Shown here: one piece after another, positions 58,619 to 64,000 of the stretch
Position numbering within the stretch: the stretch's first letter is position 1
Layout: each line of letters begins with the position of its first letter
NCBI GenBank assembly: GCA_027694045.1
Contig: JAQEWB010000003.1
Location: 145,534 to 209,533, forward strand
Source: Bacillaceae bacterium OF18-1A
GTDB taxonomy: Bacteria > Bacillota > Bacilli > Bacillales > Bacillaceae_G
Direction: 5' to 3'
DNA length: 64,000 nt
Notes under the pieces: generated by a model
What the model saw: only the letters and a program-made list of their open reading frames with translations
What the model was told of the DNA's origin: nothing
Databases searched by the model: none
Made by a program: the position numbers and the translations under genes

Positions 58619-59500
58619 TTATGAATGTACTTCTTCTTTTTTCACAATCTGTTTCATATATTTCATCAAATCTGCTTTCAATTCTTCATTTTGAAGTGCC
58701 ATTTCAATCGTCGTCTTAATAAACCCAAACTTCTCCCCAACATCATAGCGTGTTCCTTCAAAGTCATAAGCAAACACACGTTGAATTTCATTTAAGCGTT
58801 GAATCGCATCAGTTAACTGAATCTCTCCACCAGCACCTGTTTGTTGATTTTCAAGAAACATGAAAATTTCTGGCGTTAATACGTACCGTCCCATAATTGC
58901 CAAATTAGATGGTGCTGTACCTTCTGCTGGTTTCTCTACAAATTGACGTACTTGATAACGACGGTCATTTTGTTCAATCGGATCAATAATTCCGTAACGA
59001 TGTGTTTCATTTTTCGGTACTGTTTGTACACCAATTACAGATGATTGTGTTCCTTCATATTGATCCATTAATTGACGTAAACATGGCGTTTCTGCCTGAA
59101 CAATATCATCACCAAGTAATACCGCAAATGGTTCATTTCCAATAAATTTACGTGCACACCATACTGCATGTCCTAATCCTTGTGGTTCTTTCTGCCTTAT
59201 ATAATGAATGTTAATTTTTGAAGAAGCTTGTACTTTTTCAAGCATTTCATATTTTCCTTTTTCTAAAAGGTTTTGTTCTAATTCAAAAGAGTGATCAAAA
59301 TGATCTTCAATCGCACGTTTTCCTTTTCCAGTCACAATAATGATATCTTCAATACCAGATTCTATCGCTTCTTCTACTATGTATTGAATTGTCGGTTTAT
59401 CAACGATAGGTAACATTTCTTTCGGCATCGCCTTTGTCGCTGGTAAAAATCTTGTCCCTAGTCCAGCAGCTGGAATAATTGCTTTTCTTACTTTTTTCAA
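58619..59500 (-). CDS. galU: UTP-glucose-1-phosphate uridylyltransferase GalU
   Basis: A 293-residue nucleotidyltransferase: [67 protein letters not shown] and [13 protein letters not shown]. It makes UDP-glucose, which GalE then epimerises, feeding the polymer. AGGGGGAC precedes the ATG. It is the first gene after the structured RNA. Confidence 0.95.
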   Translation of the reverse strand: MKKVRKAIIPAAGLGTRFLPATKAMPKEMLPIVDKPTIQYIVEEAIESGIEDIIIVTGKGKRAIEDHFDHSFELEQNLLEKGKYEMLEKVQASSKINIHYIRQKEPQGLGHAVWCARKFIGNEPFAVLLGDDIVQAETPCLRQLMDQYEGTQSSVIGVQTVPKNETHRYGIIDPIEQNDRRYQVRQFVEKPAEGTAPSNLAIMGRYVLTPEIFMFLENQQTGAGGEIQLTDAIQRLNEIQRVFAYDFEGTRYDVGEKFGFIKTTIEMALQNEELKADLMKYMKQIVKKEEVHS

Positions 59501-59544
59501 ATTTTGTCCCCCTAATAAAATCGTTTAATCTGTATGTAACAATA

Positions 59545-59593
59545 ACAAAAACCCTACCTATAGAGTCATTTTTATAACTCCATAGGTAGAGTT
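59545..59593 (-). terminator. Internal terminator between EAR-like RNA and galU
   Basis: Stem CTACCTAT-GAGT / ACTC-ATAGGTAG (59556-59566 with 59577-59589), followed on the minus strand by GGTTTTTGTTATT. Confidence 0.75.
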
Positions 59594-59599
59594 TCTATT

Positions 59600-59745
59600 A
59601 GAAATAAATTATGGGCATCCAACCCATCCTCACGCCATACTCCCGACGACAAGCGTCTAAGGTAGGTTCGAAATAAAAATTTCTACCCACAGCACAACCG
59701 AGTGCCCCCGTTGATAACGGTTAGGAGACATCACCAAATCTCTTC
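59600..59745 (-). ncRNA. Structured leader RNA, probable EAR (eps-associated RNA)
   Basis: Between the phosphatase gene and galU lies a ~140 nt GC-richer segment with no frame. On the minus strand it holds CCGTTATCAACGG, GGGGGCACTCGGTTGTGC, GTGCTGTGGGTAG pairing with CTACC, and GATGGGTTGGATGCCCAT. The position (after the kinase-phosphatase genes of an eps operon, before sugar genes) is that of the EAR/epsC RNA in B. subtilis, which makes RNA polymerase ignore downstream terminators. Identification rests on position and partial recall of the motif. Confidence 0.6.
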
Positions 59746-59747
59746 AA

Positions 59748-60515
59748 TTAAAAAATACCGAATAATTTTTTACGACGAATTCGTTCTGGATCTTCTTTAT
59801 AAATTACTTTTCCGTTAATTAACAAATACGGATTCTCTTTTAAATCATTCATAACATCTATTCCGAATTCTTTTCCGATTAATTCATAGCTTTCTGCTAA
59901 ATGAAACCCTCTTGTTGTCGTGTTGTGCGCATCTGATGCAATCATATGCGTTAAATGATGTTCAACGAGTTGTAGTGAGGATTTTTTTATTTTTTTGCCG
60001 AACTTCCCTAACAGACTTCCTGCTGTCACTTGTGTTAATGCCCCTTTATTTACAAGGTTGTATAACTTATCTGGCCGTTCAATTAACTCGGCATTACGTT
60101 CTGGATGAACGATTATTGGAATTATTCCTTTTACGCGTAGTTCGTATAGTAGTTGTTCTGCATAGCGAGGTACATGATTAGATGGAAACTCAATGAATAT
60201 GTATTTGTTTGTTTCGTTTAAAGTAACGATTTTACCAGCTTCATAGTCCTCTAATAAATCACCGTATAACCTGACCTCTTGTCCAGGTAAAATTTCCAGT
60301 GCAATCTCATTTTGCTGTAGTTCATCATTTAATTGTTTCACTTGATGAATAATCGAATTCCGTTCATTTACATATTTTCCGTTTTGATGGTGCGGTGTGG
60401 CAACAATTGTATGAATGCCTTCTTGAACAGCTTTTTGCGCCATCGCTAAACTATCCGTTACTGTTTGTGCACCATCATCGATGCCAGGTAAAATGTGACA
60501 ATGTAAATCTATCAT
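59748..60515 (-). CDS. Tyrosine-protein phosphatase (CpsB/CapC/YwqE, PHP type)
   Basis: A 255-residue PHP-family metallo-phosphatase: MIDLHCHILPGIDDGAQTVTDSLAMA, VATPHHQNGKY, LPGQEVRLYGDLL, IIPIIVHPERNAEL and MIASDAHNTTTRG carry the His/Asp/Glu metal ligands. It removes phosphate from the C-terminal tyrosines of the BY-kinase and so tunes polymer length and export. The ATG at 60513-60515 fits family starts; one nine bases upstream sits directly on the GGGAGG site. Confidence 0.92.
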   Translation of the reverse strand: MIDLHCHILPGIDDGAQTVTDSLAMAQKAVQEGIHTIVATPHHQNGKYVNERNSIIHQVKQLNDELQQNEIALEILPGQEVRLYGDLLEDYEAGKIVTLNETNKYIFIEFPSNHVPRYAEQLLYELRVKGIIPIIVHPERNAELIERPDKLYNLVNKGALTQVTAGSLLGKFGKKIKKSSLQLVEHHLTHMIASDAHNTTTRGFHLAESYELIGKEFGIDVMNDLKENPYLLINGKVIYKEDPERIRRKKLFGIF

Positions 60516-60544
60516 TCCTCTCATCCTCCCTCTCGTATAGAAAT

Positions 60545-60592
60545 CTTTTTTCCCTTGAATATGAGATATATCTCATATTCAAGGGAAAAAAG
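60545..60592. repeat. 48-bp perfect palindrome
   Basis: The arms 60545-60568 and 60569-60592 are exact reverse complements with no loop. The centre is GAGATATATCTC and the ends are CTTTTTT/AAAAAAG. It lies between the kinase and phosphatase genes. As RNA it gives a long hairpin followed by A, not U, so it is not itself a terminator. Confidence 0.8.
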
Positions 60593-60614
60593 GAGATATG
60601 TTTTTCCATATCTC
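60586..60614 (-). terminator. Internal terminator after the BY-kinase gene
   Basis: Minus-strand GAGATATG / CATATCTC (60607-60614 with 60593-60600), then a C and six T that belong to the first arm of the palindrome. Eight A/T-rich pairs make it a moderate terminator. Confidence 0.6.
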
Positions 60615-60623
60615 ACTTTTCAA

Positions 60624-61325
60624 TTAGTTAGCACCATAGTAATAATATGAGCCATTTTCATCCTCACGATCATTTAAAACAACGCCTAACAATTTACCTT
60701 TTGCAGACTCTAACAATCCTTTTGCTTTTACCGCTGTTTCCTTTTCCGTCGCTTCACTACGAACGACAAGAATAGAAGCATCACATACATTTGCCATAAT
60801 TTGCGCGTCTGTTACAGCTAAAATTGGTGGTAAATCAAACATAACTAAATCATACATGCTGTACGCTTGTGCAAGAAGCTCTTGCATTGATTTCGAACCC
60901 AATAATTCCGCTGGGTTTGGCGGGATCGGTCCACACGCTAAAAAGTGTAAATTATCAACTGATGTTTTTTGTACACACTTCTCTAGACGTTCGCTATGTG
61001 TTAATACATTCGTTAATCCGAAAATATTATCTACTTGGAACATTTGATGCATAGCTGGTTTACGCATATCCGCATCAATTAATAATACTTTCTTTCCTTG
61101 TTGGGCAAACACAACTGCCATATTCGCTGTTGTCGTTGTTTTTCCTTCACTTGGGTTTGCAGATGTTACCATTAGTGAATGTAAGTTTGTATCGATAGAT
61201 GCAAACTCAACATTCGTTCGAATATTACGATATTGTTCTGTGATTGGTGATTTCGGTTGTTGATGAGCAATTAGTTGACGACGTTGACGATGATTCTTTT
61301 TCTTTTTAAATATATTAAGAGCCAA
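60624..61325 (-). CDS. BY-kinase (tyrosine kinase, CapB/CpsD/YwqD-like)
   Basis: A 233-residue cytoplasmic bacterial tyrosine kinase. Walker A SANPSEGKTTT, Walker A' VLLIDADMRKP, Walker B DLVMFDLPPI, RK-rich N-terminus, EQYRNIRTNVEF (interaction motif) and a C-terminal tyrosine cluster SYYYYG for autophosphorylation. It works with the CapA-type modulator encoded just before, overlapping by 11 bp. Start is TTG behind GAGGGG. Confidence 0.92.
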   Translation of the reverse strand: MALNIFKKKKNHRQRRQLIAHQQPKSPITEQYRNIRTNVEFASIDTNLHSLMVTSANPSEGKTTTTANMAVVFAQQGKKVLLIDADMRKPAMHQMFQVDNIFGLTNVLTHSERLEKCVQKTSVDNLHFLACGPIPPNPAELLGSKSMQELLAQAYSMYDLVMFDLPPILAVTDAQIMANVCDASILVVRSEATEKETAVKAKGLLESAKGKLLGVVLNDREDENGSYYYYGAN

Positions 61326-62058
61326 TTGTTTGTCCCCTCACTTTTCTTGATGATGGAGCATGTGATTTCACGTTCGTTGTTTCTTCATCCATACGAGCCA
61401 CAATACCTAGTACTGGTAAGCCAAGTAAGCTTTCGATATCTTCTTCTTTCTTCACCGTGTTATCTAAGTATTCTAGTAAGAATGCAAGACCAACTGCAGC
61501 CATTAAACCAACAATGAAAGCAATTGCTATATTTAACATTGGAACCGGTTTAATTGGAGATTGGTTTTCAGTAACCTCCGCTTTAGATAATACTGTTACG
61601 TTATCGACATTCATAATCTTTGCAACTTCACCTTTAAATACATCTGCCGTTGCATTTGCGATATCACGAGCTGTTTTTGGATCCTTATCCTCAACTGTAA
61701 CAGATATGACCTGGGAATCCTTTTCATTCGCAACATTGATTTTTCCTGCTAAAGCTTGTGGTGTCATATTTAAATTTAATTTCTCGTTCACTTGATCTAA
61801 GATTACTGGACTTTTAATAATAACCTTATATGTATTCGTTAATTGAATTTGAGTTTGAATCTCTCCGGCTTGAATCATTGTCCCTTCTTGTTTCTTCTGG
61901 TTAACAAGAATTTGCGTTGAAGATTGATAGATTGGTGTTATGAAGAAAAAGCTAATAATAGCACTTACTATAGCTGCACCAAAGGCGATTACGAGGATCA
62001 TTGCTAAACGTTTTTTTAAAATATGAAATAACTCTTTTAAACTAATTGTTTCTTCCAT
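61315..62058 (-). CDS. BY-kinase modulator / chain-length protein (CapA/YwqC-like)
   Basis: A 247-residue Wzz-domain protein. Two membrane segments (~20-42 and ~170-192) flank an extracellular domain; the C-terminal cytoplasmic tail activates the partner kinase. Proline-rich QSPIKPVPMLNIAIAFIVG before the second segment is the Wzz signature. The ATG at 62056-62058 follows GGAGGG; an upstream in-frame TTG sits on that site. First gene of the polysaccharide operon. Confidence 0.9.
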   Translation of the reverse strand: MEETISLKELFHILKKRLAMILVIAFGAAIVSAIISFFFITPIYQSSTQILVNQKKQEGTMIQAGEIQTQIQLTNTYKVIIKSPVILDQVNEKLNLNMTPQALAGKINVANEKDSQVISVTVEDKDPKTARDIANATADVFKGEVAKIMNVDNVTVLSKAEVTENQSPIKPVPMLNIAIAFIVGLMAAVGLAFLLEYLDNTVKKEEDIESLLGLPVLGIVARMDEETTNVKSHAPSSRKVRGQTIGS

Positions 62059-62092
62059 AAGTCCCTCCAACTTTCTAAAATTTTTACATAAA

Positions 62093-62115
62093 AAAGATTA
62101 TAACATATAATCTTT
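62093..62115. promoter_or_regulatory. Promoter and palindrome before the polysaccharide operon
   Basis: AAAGATTATA and TATAATCTTT are perfect inverted copies around ACA. On the minus strand the palindrome contains an extended -10 TGTTATAAT, 40 bp before the modulator gene. A regulator bound here would cover the promoter. No clear -35. Confidence 0.45.
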
Positions 62116-62273
62116 CATTTTTTTATTTCAGTAATATTTACAATTTCTTTTTTTAAAAACAAATATAATCTTACAAAATAATCTTAAAAATGACAACACA
62201 TTCCATCGAATTTCCAAAATTTCCATTGTATCACGTTTTTTCTATAATACAATGCCTAATTTTCGAACAATTC

Positions 62274-62304
62274 AAAAAAGCCAACAAAAATGTTTATTGG
62301 CTTT
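62274..62304 (-). terminator. Terminator after the orphan BY-kinase
   Basis: Stem AAAGCCAA / TTGGCTTT (62297-62304 with 62277-62284) then minus-strand T-run. Confidence 0.75.
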
Positions 62305-62331
62305 AAAATTTATTATTCCAAATATTATTTT

Positions 62332-63009
62332 CTAATAATATCCATATTTTTCATTTTCTTCTCTTTTATCATTTAAAACGACACCGAGTAGTTTCCCTGA
62401 AGATTTTTCTAATATTTGTTTCGCTTTTACGAGTTTATCTTTTTCTGTTTTTTCACTGCGCGCAACAAGTACGATTCCATCACATTTATTCGCAAGTATT
62501 TGCGAATCAGTAACGGCCAGAACTGGTGGTGTGTCGATTAAAATAATATCAAACATGTTGTATGCTTCAAGTAATGCCTCGTCCATCACTTGACTCCCTA
62601 ATAATTCAGCTGGATTTGGCGGGATTGGACCCGATACCATTACATATACATGCTCTATATCTGTTTTTTGAATGCATTGCATAAGTTTCGCTTGTCCTGA
62701 TAGTAAGTGCGTTAATCCATTTGAATTATGAATTGCAAATAAGTTTTGGATCGTCGGCTTACGTAAGTCAGCTCCAATTATTAAAACTTTCTTTCCTTGT
62801 TGTCCGAAAACAACTGCTAGATTTGCAGTCGTTGTTGTTTTCCCGTCGCCTGGATTTGCCGAAGTAACAAGAATAGAACGAACACGACTATCCACAGATG
62901 TAAATTCAATATTTGTACGAATGTTACGGTATTGTTCTGCAATACGCGATTTAGGCTCTTTATGTGTAATGAGTTGTCTTAATGGCTTTCTTTTTTTTCT
63001 CCCGAACAT
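62332..63009 (-). CDS. Orphan BY-kinase paralogue with altered Walker A'
   Basis: A 225-residue homologue of the kinase at 60624-61325. Walker A SANPGDGKTTT and Walker B DIILIDTPPV are intact. Walker A' reads VLIIGADLRKP: the first Asp of the DxD pair is Gly. The C-terminus has only three tyrosines (EKYGYY). No modulator gene precedes it and it has its own terminator, so it is a separate unit. The ATG at 63007-63009 follows AGGAGATT; the frame extends 24 codons further without a ribosome site. Reduced or altered kinase activity is inferred. Confidence 0.87.
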   Translation of the reverse strand: MFGRKKRKPLRQLITHKEPKSRIAEQYRNIRTNIEFTSVDSRVRSILVTSANPGDGKTTTTANLAVVFGQQGKKVLIIGADLRKPTIQNLFAIHNSNGLTHLLSGQAKLMQCIQKTDIEHVYVMVSGPIPPNPAELLGSQVMDEALLEAYNMFDIILIDTPPVLAVTDSQILANKCDGIVLVARSEKTEKDKLVKAKQILEKSSGKLLGVVLNDKREENEKYGYY

Positions 63010-63337
63010 GTTGTAATCTCCTCTTTTTAAAATACGACACTTTCCCCTATTTTTACACGCTCGATATACATGCCTACTCACTCTAGATGGATATATTACT
63101 CTCGTTCACCACTTATTTCCACAGGTAAATCCATCCATATCTCATTATGATCAATGCCATTCGATTTTGCCCCATATAAAGGCCGAAACAATGTGACAAT
63201 TGCTTCATTTCTTTTATATCTTTATCACTTATCTCAAAAGTGAGATAAATAACAAAGTAATTATATGGCAATTCCCAGCAGTTGACAACTAGTTTTCTGA
63301 TTAGTTCGTATTTTACGTTTAATTGTTATATAAAGAA
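63010..63337 (-). other. Intergenic region upstream of the orphan kinase
   Basis: About 330 bp with no gene. The inverted repeat TTATCTCaaaagtGAGATAA lies at 63229-63248. It echoes the GAGATA/TATCTC centre of the palindrome at 60545-60592 and could be a regulator site. Confidence 0.4.
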
Positions 63338-63387
63338 ATAGAGTAAAACCTTTATCAGTGGGGTTTTACTGCCCATGCAGGATAAAA
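63338..63387 (+). repeat. bcr1-like remnant, copy E
   Basis: GTAAAACCTTTATCAG then GGGGTTTTACTGCCC and ATGCAGGATAAAA: both ends of the repeat with the middle missing. Its right edge merges with the fabZ terminator. Confidence 0.5.
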
Positions 63388-63416
63388 AAATCCCCTTGTA
63401 TTTATACAAGGAGATT
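63383..63416 (-). terminator. Terminator after fabZ
   Basis: Twelve-bp stem (63389-63400 with 63405-63416), minus-strand T-run shared with the repeat edge. Confidence 0.85.
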
Positions 63417-63428
63417 TCTTTATTCTAC

Positions 63429-63863
63429 CTATTCTTTCTTATCACCAATCGCAAATGTGATTTCAGTCTCACATGCCACTTCACCATCTACTGTAGCAAT
63501 TGCTTTTCCTTTACCGATTGGACCACGTACGCGCGTCATTTCTACTTCTAAACGAAGTTGATCACCTGGGCGTACTTGCTTTTTGAAACGGCAATTGTCG
63601 ATGCCAGCGAAGAAAGCAAGTCTTCCGCGATTTTCTTCTTTCTTTAATACAGCGACTGCTCCAACTTGCGCTAATGCTTCTACGATAAGTACGCCAGGCA
63701 TTACTGCATAGTCAGGGAAGTGTCCGTTAAAGAACTCTTCGTTTGCAGATACATTTTTAATTCCAACCGCTCTTTTTCCTTCATCTACTTCTAATATTTT
63801 ATCAACAAGTAAGAATGGATAGCGGTGAGGAATGATTTCTTTAATTTGTTCTATATTTAACAT
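63429..63863 (-). CDS. fabZ: 3-hydroxyacyl-ACP dehydratase FabZ
   Basis: A 144-residue hot-dog-fold enzyme of fatty-acid synthesis that dehydrates beta-hydroxyacyl-ACP. The catalytic His is in [17 protein letters not shown] and Glu in [24 protein letters not shown] is the family N-terminus. AAAGGGG lies before the ATG. Single gene with its own terminator. Confidence 0.96.
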   Translation of the reverse strand: MLNIEQIKEIIPHRYPFLLVDKILEVDEGKRAVGIKNVSANEEFFNGHFPDYAVMPGVLIVEALAQVGAVAVLKKEENRGRLAFFAGIDNCRFKKQVRPGDQLRLEVEMTRVRGPIGKGKAIATVDGEVACETEITFAIGDKKE

Positions 63864-63944
63864 GTAACAATCGCCCCTTTTGTAATATTGGTCTTACCAC
63901 TTGGACATATTGTTTATTATCCCATTTTGTTTATTATTTGTCAT

Positions 63945-64000
63945 TATAAAGTGAAACTTTAATCAGCCCGCACCAATCGGGCGTTTACGGACAGTCGATC
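63945..64000 (+). repeat. bcr1-like repeat, copy F (cut by window end)
   Basis: TATAAAGTGAAACTTTAATC, CAGCCCGCACCAATCGGGCG, TTTACGGACAG: the start of the repeat in the orientation of copies A and D, truncated by the end of the window. Confidence 0.65.

Noticed and set aside
60545..60592. The 48-bp palindrome as an intrinsic terminator
   Set aside because: Its stem is followed by A on both strands, so no U-tract results; the adjacent GAGATATG hairpin is the terminator.

Overview
The window looks like chromosomal DNA of a Bacillus cereus group organism (cereus, thuringiensis, anthracis or a relative). The genes are AT-rich with AGGAGG-type ribosome sites, the proteins read like Bacillus orthologues, and several copies of a short repeat match what I remember of the B. 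cereus-group element bcr1. All calls come from reading the sequence and from family knowledge. No database search was run.

Layout. 1-6.3 kb: the end of an arsB-type pump gene, thiC with its TPP riboswitch, lactate permease, and three small membrane or metal-binding proteins. 6.3-16.1 kb (+): lipoteichoic acid synthase ltaS, D-amino-acid transaminase dat, a secreted five-SH3b/NlpC-P60 endopeptidase, nucleoside transporter nupC, and a degenerate GGDEF membrane protein overlapping a GT2 glycosyltransferase gene. 16.1-30.5 kb: a 44-codon ORF, betaine transporter opuD, a secreted SH3b/3D-domain protein, a three-gene zinc-ribbon membrane operon (one member TcaA/YvbJ-like), a SWIM/SNF2 pair (ywqB/ywqA-like), VanZ, DUF1659, DUF2922, DUF4359, and a ComK-type competence regulator. 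30.5-36.5 kb (-): a small sigma factor facing comK, then a yknXYZW-like MacB-type efflux operon with a solo IS605-family tnpB and its probable omega-RNA lodged directly upstream of yknX. 36.8-42.2 kb (-): an operon of response regulator, histidine kinase, DUF3919 protein, binding lipoprotein and organophosphate antiporter.

42.3-62.1 kb (-) is a Wzx/Wzy-type capsule or exopolysaccharide locus. In transcription order it encodes: tyrosine-kinase modulator, BY-kinase, PHP phosphatase, a structured leader RNA in the position of the EAR (eps-associated RNA), galU, a PglF/EpsC dehydratase, five glycosyltransferases, Wzy, Wzx, sugar transferase (EpsL/PglC), acetyltransferase (EpsM/PglD), aminotransferase (EpsN/PglE), an LCP ligase, an SGNH-like protein and galE. 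PglF, PglE, PglD and PglC homologues together suggest that the first sugar is N,N'-diacetylbacillosamine. Intrinsic terminators lie inside the locus downstream of the structured RNA, as expected if it promotes processive antitermination. A separate orphan BY-kinase with an altered Walker A' motif and fabZ close the window.

The points most worth a second look are the EAR-like RNA with its internal terminators, the TnpB whose guide segment would run into the yknX leader, a LexA-like box exactly over the -35 of a DUF1232 gene, a phased array of 9-bp repeats upstream of the sigma-factor gene, bcr1-like repeats abutting terminator T-runs, and the orphan kinase.
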